64,000 nt of DNA, taken from assembly GCF_035222275.1 (NCBI RefSeq), contig NW_026946359.1, forward strand, positions 5,022,001 to 5,086,000. The letters run 5' to 3'. The first letter of the stretch is position 1. The number at the start of each line of letters is the position of its first letter. This stretch comes from Podospora bellae-mahoneyi (taxonomy: Eukaryota > Ascomycota > Sordariomycetes > Sordariales > Podosporaceae). Made by a program: the position numbers and the translations under genes. This document shows, one piece after another, positions 12,416 through 24,352 of the stretch. The notes beneath the pieces are model-generated. The model did no database searches, was not told the DNA's origin, and saw only the letters and a list, made by a program, of their open reading frames with translations.

Positions 12416-13291
12416 TGTGAATATTTACCAGCAGGCCAAGTTTGTTGGACGCGCGCCGGATTGATTGCCCTGATCAATACTCGAGAGTTCGGGGAGAGCA
12501 GGCGAGAATTGAGACTTGCACAGCTGCAAACTTCGGCCGACGGCGGGTGGCGGCGTCTATTACGATTATCGAACCTGACGCGATAAAATATTTATCTGTC
12601 CTCAGAACGAATGAAGCAAGAAATGCTTCAAGGGCGCGCGGAAAGTTCAGCGTAAGCCGATGCAGAATTGATTATGGCGATCTTTTTTTCGCCGGATGCG
12701 CGTTGCCTCCTGACAGTGGCAGGAAAGGAACGGGGGGGCCGCACGAAATTCCCAAGAGACAGCAACCGAATGAGTCGAGAACACGCTTAGGCCTTGATTG
12801 GCTAGTCGCTATTACGACGAAGCACAGACCACATCTATACTGGAGTGACTTGGTGACATCAGAGGGCACAGGCTACCATTCGATCTAAGCTTCAGCTTGG
12901 CTCGAGCTTTGTTTACTCTGGACCGGTCTGCTAGGGGCAACGCGACTGCCATCAGGCCTCAAGGGCAATAAATCGCAACAAACACCAGAATCAAGTCCCC
13001 TCTTTTCACCACCACTTGCTGCAGGCACGATCCCAAGCCAGGTACCCGCTACTCTAGCACCTGCGTGCTTGCTTGCATCTTGCATCTTGCATCTTGCATC
13101 TTTTCTCTTTCTCTTTCTCTTTCTCTCTTAAAAGAACCTGTTTGCTTTGTCCACCTGCAATTCTTTTTGCATCCAGGGTCTTTTTCAAAGCTCCCTTGTT
13201 TACATGACGGAACGGCGGTTAATAGCAGCAGAACTACAAAATTTCTAAACGGAAGAATCCCATGTATCTTTGATATCTTCATAACATCACC
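12416..13291. promoter_or_regulatory. Divergent promoter, Red1-like gene and myosin
   Basis: The stretch between two diverging start codons (12415 minus, 13292 plus). The myosin side carries a strongly pyrimidine-rich leader with short tandem repeats, a common feature of fungal core promoters. A 149-codon plus-strand open frame from 12442 has no recognisable content and overlaps the promoter, so I do not call it. Confidence 0.5.
13072..13128 (+). repeat. Tandem TTGCATC heptamers then CT-rich tract
   Basis: Four near-perfect copies of the heptamer TTGCATC are followed directly by a TCTTTC-type pyrimidine run. The tract lies about 160-220 bases upstream of the myosin start codon, so it probably sits in the promoter or 5' leader. 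Seen directly; any regulatory role is inference. Confidence 0.8.
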
Positions 13292-16200
13292 ATGTCGGTT
13301 CGCAACAATCCGTTCGCGAGGAATGCCTCACCTTCGACAGGTTCGAATGGGCCAGGCGGCGGGCCAGGCAGACCAAAATGGACACTTTTCCCCTCATCGC
13401 CCTCTCCATTCTCGGGAATGGCCTCCGCACCCTCTCACGTCCGCACTCAGTCACAAAACTCGGTTGCGTCAACCATGGCGCCGCCAATGCCCCTCCGCAC
13501 CGCCAATAGTCATGCTCGTCTACTTTCTAGGGACGCCAGCACCGCGAGCTCGAGCTCGGGCACATTCGCCCCATCATTTATCAAGACGGATGACTTGAGA
13601 AAACCCACCGACATTGTCAAGGGAATTGAAGGGGAGAATGACTTTTCTGGCAAGAAATACGTGTGGCTTAAGGATCCACAGACGGCTTTTGTCAAGGGCT
13701 GGGTAGTCGAGGAGCTGCCAGGGAACAAGATACTGGTTCAGTGCGATGATGGGAGTGTGAGTATTTGTCCCTATCACCTGGCTGGTACAAACTGACCACC
13801 GCGATCTAGCAACGAGAGGTCGACGCAGAAAGCGTCGACAAAGTCAACCCCGCCAAGTTCGACAAGGCTAACGACATGGCCGAGCTGACGCACCTGAACG
13901 AGGCATCCGTCGTCCACAACCTCCACATGCGCTACATGTCCGATCTCATCTATACCTACTCTGGCCTGTTCTTGGTCACAGTCAACCCCTACACCCCACT
14001 CCCCATCTACACGAATGAATACATCAACATGTACAAGGGCCGAAACCGGGAGGATAATAAGCCCCATATCTACGCCATGGCCGACGAGGCCTTTCGCAAT
14101 CTGGTGGATGACAATGAGAACCAGAGTATTCTTGTGACTGGTGAATCAGGTGCAGGAAAGACGGAAAACACCAAAAAGGTCATCCAGTACCTTGCTGCTG
14201 TTGCAAGGTTGGACTCGACGGCAAAGAGCAGGGAGCAGCAGCATTCTACCCTTTCGGCTCAGATTCTGAGGGCCAATCCCATTCTGGAAGCTTTTGGAAA
14301 CGCTCAGACTGTGAGGAATAACAACTCGTCGCGATTCGGCAAGTTTATCCGGATCGAGTTTAATCGGAATGGGTCGATTGCTGGTGCCTTCATTGACTGG
14401 TATTTGCTTGAGAAGTCCCGAGTCGTGAGGATCAACTCTCAGGAGCGGAATTATCACGTTTTCTATCAGTTGCTCAAGGGCGCTGATAGGAGGCTCAAGC
14501 AAGAGTTCCTGCTGGATGGGCTTGATGTGGAGGACTTTGCTTATACCAGGGAGGGCCAGGATACTATCTCCGGTGTGTCGGACCGCGACGAGTGGAACTC
14601 GCTGCTGGAGGCGTTTGGGGTTATGGGGTTTGATGAGAACGAGCAGGCGGCCATTCTGAGGACCATTGCAGCGGTGCTCCATCTGGGTAATCTGAATGTT
14701 GTCAAGGAGAGCAGGTCTGCGGACCAGGCTCGACTGGCACCGGACGGGAAGGAGGTTGCGGCCAAGGTTTGCAAACTGCTGGGTGTGCCGTTGCAGCCTT
14801 TCTTGCAGGGGTTACTGCACCCCAAAGTCAAGGCAGGAAGAGAATGGGTTGAGAAGGTGCAGACTCCGGAGCAGGTTCGGTTCAGTATCGATGCTCTGGC
14901 GAAGGGTATCTACGAGCGAGGCTTCGGGGACCTGGTCACGAGAATCAACCGGCAGCTTGACCGGCCTGGGATGGGGCTGGATGATACCAGGTTCATTGGC
15001 GTGCTGGATATTGCTGGTTTTGAGATTTTTGAGCACAACAGTTTCGAGCAACTGTGTATCAACTACACGAACGAGAAGCTGCAGCAGTTTTTCAACCACC
15101 ACATGTTTGTCCTTGAGCAGGAGGAGTACGCCAGAGAAAAGATTGAGTGGCAGTTTATCGACTTTGGGAAGGATCTACAGCCGACGATTGATTTGATTGA
15201 GCTGCCGAACCCGATTGGTATTTTCAGCTGCTTGGATGAGGACTGTGTCATGCCCAAGGCGACGGACAAGACCTTTTCGGAGAAGCTGAACTCTTTGTGG
15301 GATAAGAAGTCACAAAAGTATCGGCCTTCGAGGTTGGGACAGGGGTTCATTTTGACGCATTATGCTGCCGAGGTGGAGTATTCGACTGAGGGGTGGCTGG
15401 AGAAGAACAAGGACCCGATGAACGACAATGTGACTAGGTTGCTGGCTGCTTCGACCGATAAGCATGTCGCGAATCTGTTTGCGGACTGCGCCGATCAGGA
15501 TGATGAGGTGGGAGGGATGAGGAGCAGGGTGAAGAAGGGCTTATTTAGGACTGTTGCTCAGAGGCACAAAGAGCAGCTGTCTAGCCTGATGGCACAGCTG
15601 CATTCGACGCACCCGCACTTTGTGAGGTGTATCCTGCCGAACCACAAGAAGAAGGCGAAGCAGTTTAATGGGTTGTTGGTGCTGGATCAGCTGAGGTGTA
15701 ATGGTGTGTTGGAGGGCATCAGGATCGCGAGGACGGGGTTTCCCAATCGGTTGGCCTTTGCGGAATTTCGCCAGCGTTATGAGGTTCTCGTGAGAGACTT
15801 GCCGAAGGGGTATTTGGAGGGGCAGGCGGTGGCGAGGTTGATGCTGGACAAGTTTGGGCTGGACAGGTCGCTTTACCGGGTTGGGCTGACGAAGGTTTTC
15901 TTCCGGGCGGGGGTGCTGGCCGAGCTGGAGGAGAAGAGAGACGCGCTGATTTCGGAGATCATGGCGCGGTTTCAGAGCGTGGCGAGGGGGTACATGCAGA
16001 GGAGGATTGCGTTTAAGCGGTTGTATCGGGCGGAGGCGACGAGGGTGATCCAGAGGAATTTCCAGGTATATTTGGATCTTTGTGAGAACCCTTGGTGGCA
16101 GTTGCTGGTGAGAATGAAGCCGCTTTTGGGCGCGACAAGGACGGCGACGGAGGTGAAGAAGAGGGATGAGATGATCAAGCAGCTGCATGACAAGATGAAG

Positions 16201-19200
16201 TTGGAACTGGAGAATCGCCAGAAGCTAGAGGAGGAGAGGAGGAATGTTCATGCGGAGCTCAACAAGATTCAGCAGGTGCTTGAGAGTGAAAGATCGCTTG
16301 CGCTGGATAAGGAGGAGATCTTCAAGCGGCTGCAGATGAGGGAGGCGGAGCTGGAGGACAAATTGGCTGGTGCTCTAGATGATCAGGAGAGACTGGAGGA
16401 CCAGCTTGATAGTCTTCTTGACGCCAAGAAGCGGGCCGAGGAGGATGTGAACAGCTATCGTGCTCAGCTGGAGCAGGCAGCTGGTCTCATTTCTAGGCTT
16501 GAGGCTGAGAAATCGGAGCTTGCGGCAAAGGTGGCTGATCTGGAGAAGTCCATTGACGAGATCGCCAAGAAGCAGTCTGAACGCAGCGCACAGGAGGCGG
16601 CTTTGGAGGATGAGGTCAAGATGCTGCAGAGCCAGCTCTCACTCAAGGATAGGAAGGTGCGAGATATGGAGAGCAAGCTTCTCAAGGCTGATCAGGATCT
16701 CGATATTAAGCTGCGGACTGTCGAAAAGGAGCTTCAGACTTCACGAACCAAGAACTCGCAGCTCAGTGCTGAGAACCGGGAGATTCAACAGCAACTTGCG
16801 CAATTGTCCAAGACTTCTACCGACTACGAAGACTTGGTACGCAAGAAGGAGAGCGAGCTGGCGTTGCTTCGTTCGGACAATAAGAAGTACGAAATGGAGC
16901 GGCGTAGTCTTGAAGATCAGCGCAAGACCCTCAGCGCCGAGAGGGAAAAGACTGCCGAGCGTCTTCGTGACATTCAGGCGGAACTCACTGCGATGAGGGC
17001 TCAACAAGACCAGCTCAAGCGCGAGGCTGCAGATGCCAACAAGCTTCTCCAAGCTCGGCTCTCGGAGGATGCCCAGGCTGATGAGAACCGTCAATTTCTC
17101 GAGGCACAGGTCAAGGACTTGAAGGATGAACTTTACAAGGTTCAAATGGAACTTAGTAGAGAACGTCAGTCCCGCGACGATGTTGCCCTTCTTGGCGAGC
17201 ACAAATACAATACCCTGAAGGAGGAGTACGACCACCTTAATGAGTCCAAGATCACGATTGAGAAGGAGCTCTATGCTCAGCAGGACACTCTTCGCCGTAT
17301 GATGGAGACGCGGGCTGCTGCTGAGAAGGAGCGCGATGAAGCCAGGCAAGAAATCCGAGCTCTTCGTGTGGCCAAGACGCAGGCTGAGGAAGCTCGCCGG
17401 GAAGCAGAGATTATCGGGGAAAGGGCTGCTTCCAAGATTGCCCGTGAAAAGGAGGAGAGCCTGCGCAAGGCTCTGGAGTCTGCCAGCAACAGGGTGAATT
17501 CCTTGGAGGAGCAAGTCGCCGACCTGACCTACCAGATTGAGGATCTCAACAAGGTGATTCTTGAGTCTGGAGAGTTTGGACTGAAGAATGACCAGGCCAA
17601 GGAGCGGTTGGAACGCGAGCTTGTTACTGTCAAGGGTCGGTTGGCTGCTTCGGAAAACGACAACAAGGCTTTGCTCAATAAGCTGCAACAGAAGGGGCTA
17701 GAGATTGCGAGGTCTAGCTCGAGGGCGAGCGAGGCTTCCAGAGGCCAGATCATGGGTCTTCAGCGGGAAAAGGCCAGGCTGGAGGAGCAGAACGCGAAGC
17801 TCAATAAGCAGCTTGGTGACTCGCAGGTTACCATCGCGTCTTTGGAGAAGAGACTGGAGAAGCTGCAGCTCAGCTTGGAGGATCTCAACCATGAGGTGGC
17901 CAGGGAGGTGCAGAACAGTCGCGCTGCGGAAAAGGCTTCGTCGAGTGCCACCGCGCAACTTGCTGAGGCGAATCGGACTATTGAGTCTGAACGGCAGCTC
18001 CGCACACACGCTCAGGGCACGGCCCGCACTTTACAGCAGACACTGGATTCTCGCGACATTGAGCTTGCTGATCTCCGCGGACAGTTGTTGGATGCGCTCA
18101 AGATTGTTGACCCTGAGTTTGTGCCTACGATTCAGTCTGAGGGCGGTGCCGACAAGTTCCTCAGCAAGAATCTTGATCTGGCTCGCAAGATTGAGGAGCT
18201 CCAGCAGAATCTCCGAGTCCAGACTGCAGCTCGCGCTAACGCCGAGGCTCATGTTGCAGAGTTGAGAGCAGCTAGGGCTGAGTCTCCGACTAGAACTCGC
18301 CATGGGGAGTTCAACCCTAACGAACCCGTCTTTGAGCCTGGCTCGCCGGAACAGAAGCGGTCCAGACCTAGCGGCCGTCATTATTCCGGTGCATCTACTC
18401 CTCCTCGTCGCTTCGTCACGGTCGAGACTGACCATCTCGACTCGGTCAAGTCTGACAAGACAGCTGACATTCTCAGCTTCAACAACCGCCAGGACCTCAA
18501 GGCTGAGGTTGAGGAGCTGCAAAACCAGCTGCAGATTGCTCACATGCAGAACAGGCACTTGCAGAGCCAGCTTGAGCGGTCTGTGCCGGATCCCCAGGCT
18601 ACTGTTGATGAGAGTGGGCGTGTTCAAAAGCTGGAGCAGATGAACAGCAAGCTGCACCATATGCTTGATGAGTCTTCGCAGAAGGTGTCTGCGCTTGAAA
18701 AGGCGCTTCATGCCGGTGAGCTTTCTCTCCGCGACATCCAGACTAGATCTCACGAGGAGATTCTGGATCTGTTGCATAGCCAAGAGGACTCCCGCCGCCG
18801 TCTCCTGTCTGATCACAATGATGCCATTGGGGAATTGGCCCATATCAAGGAGCACTTTGAGAGACTCAGACACGACAGGGCCAAGATCGAACTCGATCTC
18901 CGCGATGCCAAGTCCGACCTTCAGGAGATGTCACTCGCGCGAGAGCAGGAAGCCGCCAGCCGAAACCAGCTGCTGCAGGAGTTTGCTGACTTGCAGATCC
19001 GCTTGGACTCTGAGACCAGCAAACTGGCTGATGTTGCTGCCAACTTGCAGTTGTACAAGGGTCGTGCGGATGAGTACTTTGCCAAACTTGAGAACGCCGA
19101 GATTGCTGTGCTCAAGGCTACCAGGGCCGAGCAGTTTGCCAAAGCGCAAGCAAAGGATGCGGAGGATGCTTGTGCTGAGATGATGTCTGAAAGGAAGAGG

Positions 19201-20685
19201 CTCGACGGCACCATTGAGGATCTTCAGCTCCAGAATCAACGCTTGGAGGAGAAGATCGAAGACATGTCGACCGACCTTGAGGCTGCTACTCAGGCCAAGA
19301 AGAGGCTGCAGCACGAGCTGGAGGATTATCGCAATCAGCGGGCAAACGATATCGAGGACAAGGAGTCGAGCATGGAGCAGCTTCGCAAGAAGTATCAGGC
19401 CGAGTTTGGGACTCTTACCAAGGAGCTTGATCTTGCGAGGGAGGAGAAGCTGTTCAAGCAGGCCGAGATTACGCGCTTGCGTGAGGAGCTTGACGAGCTG
19501 AGGTCCAAGTGGGATGATGAAGTCCTCAACAGCTCTACTTGGTCCAAGGAGAAGGCTCGGTTGGAGTCGACGCTCTCGGATGTTATGGCTTCGAGAGATG
19601 AGGCTGTTAATGCTCACAACGATGCCCAGGGCAAGATTGTGTCGCTTCTTCAGCAGGTGCGGAATCTTCGGACATCGGTGGATGATATCACCGCCGAGCG
19701 TGATAACCTTGCCCGCGAGAAGCAAAGCATCGAGGCTCGGTTGAAAGAGGCCAAGGCTGGTCTGGAGGACTTGGCCAACAGTGAGAGCCCTTCGCTGAGG
19801 AATGCTGCGAACATCGACAAGGAGATTCTGGAGCTCAAGTCTGGTTTGGCTCAACAGCAGGATATTGCAGCTGCCGCGGTGGAGAAGATGCGCCGCGCTG
19901 AGGCTTTGGTGTCTGAGGTTCAAAAGGACATTGTGGCTGAGCGCGAGGCTAGCGCCGAGTTGCACAAGCAGAAGAATGCACTGGAGAAGTCGCTGAATGA
20001 GGTGCAGCTGAAGCTGATTGACTTGGAGACGAAGGGGTATTCGGCTGCCAGTCATGACATCAAGTTCTTGCATAAGCGCATCCAGGAGGTTAGTTTGTTT
20101 ATTTCTTCCACATTGTCGAGTCCTGGATGCAACACAACACCCCCGAGGTCCCCTACCCCCAAGCTTAACCTTTCAACTGAACACTAACATTTACCCCCCT
20201 CCCCAAATTAGCTTGAATCGGAACTCGAACAGCACCTGAACGAGCGGAGCAAATCCCAACGATCAGTCCGTAACGTGGACAGGACCGTGAAGGACTTGCA
20301 GACACAGATCGACCGGAAGGACAGGCAGAATGTGCAGCTGCAGGAGGACATGACGAGGATGAGGGACAAGATGGACAAGTTGCTCAAGACGATTGAGGAG
20401 CTGCAGGCGTCGGAGAGCTCGAATGAACTGCAGGCGAGGAGGGCGGAGAGGGAGCTGAGGGAGGAGAGGGAGAGAATTATGCAGTTGGAGAGGGAGCTCG
20501 ATAGCTGGAAGGCGATGAAGGACCGGCCTTCGGGGGCTAGTGTAGCTACGGGGGCGAGCGTCTTTGGGGGGAGCGTGAGGGGGAAGGGGTGGAGGAGCGA
20601 TGGGAATATTTTGGTGGAGGATGGGAGAGTCCCGCAGCGGAAGAGCAGCATTAGTAGGGTGCCTAGCTTGAAGGGGTTCTTGTAG
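13292..20685 (+). CDS. Myosin II heavy chain
   Basis: Actin motor of the cytokinetic ring and septation. Three exons: 13292-13756, 13810-20088 and 20212-20685, 2405 residues. After a Ser/Pro-rich leader and an SH3-like N-domain (YVWLKDPQTAFVKGWVVEEL) comes the motor head. It has P-loop GESGAGKT at residues 266-273, switch I NNSSRFGKF and switch II DIAGFE from residue 555. The neck has one clear IQ-type motif (FQSVARGYMQRR, about residue 876) and a second degenerate one ending VIQRNFQ. The proline-bearing head-tail junction (KPLLGATR) leads into a coiled-coil rod from about residue 925 to near the C terminus, interrupted around residue 1480-1510 by a Ser/Pro/Arg-rich hinge. Length and layout match MyoB/Myo2 of filamentous fungi. 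The antisense strand of the rod carries long open frames, but they are shadows of heptad-biased codons. Confidence 0.96.
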
Positions 20686-21102
20686 GGTGAGAGGGGGGTT
20701 TCCAGGGTTAGGATGGGGTTGGATGGCTGGTGAGAGAGCTTGGGGGGATATGATGATGGATTATGGATATGTTCTTTGATGAGTTACTTTTTCTTGGGGT
20801 TTTTGGGAGCGAGAAGGGGAGAGGTAAAAACATGGATGGGTAATGGGGTGGTTGTTTGAAATATTTGTGGATTGCTATTGTTATTGTAGCTGGAGCTGTT
20901 GGTTGGAACATGCTTTGGTCATATTTATCATAGTGTGTATGGGAGTAGCATAATGAACAAGTGTGTTTATGCACAGCTAGCTATTGGGGATGAAGTGGAC
21001 GTTTTGTGAGTGAACTTGTTTTCAGAGTAAGGGGTGATATCAGCAGAATTGCGGTGATCACCAGCACCATAATGGCTGAATCGTCACAAAATCTACAACA
21101 AA

Positions 21103-21176
21103 TCCTCTGTGGCGCAATTGGCTAGCGCGTCTGACTGTTAATCAGGAGGTTGGAAGTTCGAGCCTTCCCGGAGGAG
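21103..21176 (+). tRNA. tRNA-Asn (GTT anticodon), second copy
   Basis: Base-for-base identical to the minus-strand copy at 7604-7677: same acceptor stem, GTT anticodon, T-loop and G discriminator. Identity ends almost exactly at the mature gene boundaries (both copies have AT before the gene), so this is a dispersed tRNA gene pair, not a large inverted duplication. Confidence 0.97.
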
Positions 21177-21186
21177 ATGTTATTTA

Positions 21187-21192
21187 TTTTTT
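21187..21192 (+). terminator. Pol III terminator (T6) of tRNA-Asn
   Basis: A run of six T residues begins 11 bases after the tRNA discriminator base, the usual position and strength for an RNA polymerase III terminator. Confidence 0.8.
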
Positions 21193-22375
21193 ATCATTAA
21201 ACAAATGCTTTTACAGGTCTTGGCATTTTTTTGTGTTTGTTTTTGTTGCTAGACGAAGCTTTGGAAGCTTTGTCTTCTTCTCACCTGCCAAGCGACTCTC
21301 GCTTCCTACCAACAAAAAGACTATGCTTTTTCCCAGCTAGTCGGATCACGGACTTGACATGAATCCTTTGCGGCGGGATATTGCGGCGTGGACGAGCCCC
21401 CCTTCGAGGCACGGAGTTGGTTTGGGGAATAACTCTGGGGGTATCAAGCGAACCGAAATTTCATGGGCCACCAACACACACAGCGCTATTGATGGGATGT
21501 CATAAACAATGGGGTGCCACGGACAGGGGGGACAAGCGGGTAGGTGCAGCGATGCGATTGACTGACAGCTTGGTAGTTGGTGATTCGTGATCCAGATGCG
21601 GCTGTCATGCACGCAGACACGGGGGCCCCACTATGAACAACGGCACAGGAGGCGCGCGCAACGACGATGATTCTGTTGAGGTGGGAGGTGGGAATGATGT
21701 ATGGTGACCGCGGACCGTTCGTCAATCTGTGTCCTACCCGAGTTACGGGAAATATCACATCCATGGAGGGTCATCCACGTCATGCGTCAAAGAACGATCA
21801 GGTCATACGATGTGCTGTAGTAAAGTTCCCTCGAGTTGGATAGCTTGGCATGATACAAGCTTGCCTGTTTTTTCTTTGTTGTGCTTGAGGAGCTACGAGA
21901 GGGAAGTGCTTGGAAGTACCGAGGGAGGGTTGGTTCTTTCATAGCTTGTTCCCTTCCCGGTGAATAGCTTCGGCGAATCATGGAGTTGTTTTAGCTTGTT
22001 GTTGGGGGTATGGGGTGGATAGGGGGATGACGGGAACTAGTGTTCTTGTTTCGCCTCTTGCTGGCGTATACTGTTTGCAAGGGGGATGTACTCCTTTGTG
22101 TGAGTGTTGCCTTTTTCAAATATGGGGATGGTACGAATGACGAGGTGTATTGAAGAGGGGGGATGAATAAAAGGGCTGGGGTAGGGATTCGCGCTGTTTT
22201 CAGTGGGAAGGGGTTTCTTTCTCTTCTGCTCTTCTTCTGGCCCATCCCTCCCTCTCGTTCTCTCTCTCGTGGGATTTTGTTTCAGAAGATACACCATCTG
22301 TGATCAAGTTTTGGGTTTAGCAACCATAACACAGTTGTGTATATATCACCACTCAATCTCAGCCACACCATCAAG

Positions 22376-22872
22376 ATGAAGTTCCTCGCCATCGCCGCCA
22401 CTCTCTTCACCACCCTCGCCGTGGCTCAGAACCTCGAAGGGCAGCCCGCCTGCGCTGTACTTCCTCCCCGCTCCCCCTCACTTCCATCCCCCATCTAACC
22501 TCCCACTAGACATCATGCCTCATCAGCGCTATTAGCGCTGCAGGCTGCGCCGCATCGGACGTCGCCTGCCAGTGCGGGCCTACTCAGGTTTCCATCGCCG
22601 CCTCGGCCGGTCCTTGCCTTCTCGACGCCTGCCCAATGTCGGACTTGATTTCGGCCGAGAGCGCGGGCCTAGCCAAGTGCGAGAGCTTCTCTGCCACTGC
22701 CGGTGCTGCTCCGACCCGTCAGGACAACGCCGGTCCTGTCACTGGAACTGGGACGGCGACTTCCACCGGGACGTCGACTTCTTCTGCTGGTGCGGCGGCT
22801 GTTATGACTGCTGCTCCGGTGCTGGTTGGTGCGGCCTGTGTGGGCGTTATGGGCGTGCTTGGTGCTATGTAA
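22376..22872 (+). CDS. CFEM-domain GPI-anchored protein
   Basis: Two exons, 22376-22456 and 22510-22872, 147 residues. The start MKFLAIAATLFTTLAVAQ is a clear signal peptide. The mature part has the eight-cysteine CFEM pattern: PAC-ATSC, AAGC, DVACQC, GPC, DAC and AKC. The Asp before the CQC cysteines occupies the position that binds haem iron in known fungal CFEM proteins. A Thr/Ser-rich linker is followed by a hydrophobic C terminus (VLVGAACVGVMGVLGAM) typical of a GPI signal. Expected at the cell surface. Family roles include haem uptake, adhesion and host interaction; which applies here cannot be read. The intron is required, because cysteine 2 lies directly after the splice. Confidence 0.92.
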
Positions 22873-23293
22873 AGAGCAAGGGCGATATGGGAAGATTGAA
22901 ACTGTTCTTTTTTCTGGGAGAGAGGGGGGAGGGGGGGGGGGGGTTGAAAGGGACAAAAGCAAGCAAAACAGGCTAAAAGGGTAGTGGCATTGGGTTAACG
23001 TTTGTTTTTTTGGGTAGTCTGTCATTGGGACATGTTGCCACTAATGGTATTGTTCATCATCTCACCCGTCCTGTCCTGTGAGTGGTGTGTTTCCCTGCGA
23101 GATCAACACCACGATACTTTCTCCTGAGCGGCGGTCCCCCAGGAACTCTCATCATATCCCTTAACTCAAGCAATAACTTCCACATATGACCATAACCAAC
23201 TGAAAACTCGGGATCCCGTCCGCTCTCCCCTAGATAAGCAGTTGAGTGCAATGTTATCTTCCGGGATGACTTTTGCCCCATTTTTCCGCTCAG
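22873..23293. other. Intergenic
   Basis: 3' flank of the CFEM gene, with a G-run near 22930. No gene seen. Confidence 0.5.
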
Positions 23294-24352
23294 TCAGCGC
23301 CCAAACGTTTTGGTTTCCACAAAAGGCTCAACACCAGGCACGAGGAGCGTCACACCAGCTCCGCCCAAGGCCTGGCTAGATGCACCTCGAGCGAGGCAGG
23401 ATGCCTTGCTCCACTGACGCACACTCTGCTGCACCTTGGACACGTCATCTCCCATGTTAACCACGACACCGACCATATAGTCGGCACCATATTCGGCATC
23501 CGGTTCGCACAGCTCGGCGACCATGTTCTCCGACACGCACTCATTTACCCGAGCAAGCACACGACTGAGCACGTCAGCAGCAATACCCTGGCGATGAGCC
23601 TGCGCACCAACGTACAGCCCGACAACAGCATTCCCGCTGTGTGCGAAGGCGACCGTGTTATTGTTGCAAGAGGGCGCAATGCTCTCTAGGTGGTTGGAAA
23701 TCTGGCGAATGGCGGCAACAACCCCGGCTGTGGCCTTGCCTTCGGTAAGCTCCTCTCCTATCGATGCAAGGCGTAGTGAAGATGACGTCTCGACTTCAAG
23801 GACAGGCGCACACGTCTCGTGACTTTCGACCGACCTCTTTGAAGATTCCGCCCTTTTACCCAAGTCGGCAGTGCTATAACCAAGATTCAGCAATCAGTTT
23901 TGGCCTCTTTCTAAGACAGCGCAAAAAGGTGGACTTACCAGACTCGCAGAGCAGTTGGTGTCAGGTCTGTGTCAACTTCAGAAAAAACGGCCATATCGAA
24001 CAGCACCGTCTTCTCGCACACAGTCCATGCGAGCCACGTTCGGGTACATGTCCCATTTTCGCGGATCGCTCCCGGCGCTGCTGCATGACACTGGGCATGG
24101 GTTGATGGCCTCAGTGGGAATGCGTCTTGTTGCTTCCAGCCACTGCTGCTCGAGCTTCTCCACAACATCGGTGTTGAACAGGTCGGGTTGTGGTCTCGTT
24201 GCCGCATCAACAACCGGAAACTTCTGGAATTCGGCGGGGAGCTGCGAGGCATCGAAGTATCGGGGTTGCTCAAACCCTTGGGCGGCGGCCAAAGGCACCT
24301 TGGCCCCCAAAAGGGCAAGGGCCACGCGCAACAACATTACTGCGGGCACCAA
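23294..24352 (-). pseudogene. Fossil fragment related to the N-terminal region of killer-toxin-like GH18 chitinases
   Basis: The minus-strand reading begins with a signal-peptide-like segment (MVPAVMLLRVALALLGAKV) and has the Cys-rich pattern that precedes the LysM and chitinase parts of fungal killer-toxin-like GH18 proteins (PCPVSC, then a VLFDMAVFSEVD-type motif, then a GLYVGAQ segment). Only this front portion can be seen; nothing resembling LysM repeats or a GH18 catalytic domain follows. The copy looks broken, with about two breaks, and I treat it as a fossil. The protein-level match is still clear, so decay is probably recent to moderate. Family assignment is from memory of conserved motifs and is moderately secure. 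Confidence 0.55.

Larger units (their letters stand above)
20686..22375. other. Intergenic region with tRNA-Asn
   Basis: About 1.7 kb between myosin and the CFEM gene. It contains the plus-strand tRNA-Asn at 21103-21176 and its terminator. Short open frames elsewhere are not supported by similarity or splice structure. The last 150 bases carry a TATATATC stretch about 35 bases before the CFEM start codon and are presumably its promoter. Confidence 0.55.

Noticed and set aside
12442-12888. 149-codon plus-strand open frame between Red1-like gene and myosin
   Set aside because: Low-information translation in the divergent promoter, no splice partners.
18931-20073. 380-codon minus-strand open frame
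   Set aside because: Antisense of the myosin rod; leucine-rich shadow caused by biased codons for Glu, Lys and Gln.
7604-21176. Large inverted duplication bounded by tRNA-Asn genes
   Set aside because: Identity stops at the tRNA gene ends; only the tRNA genes themselves are repeated.
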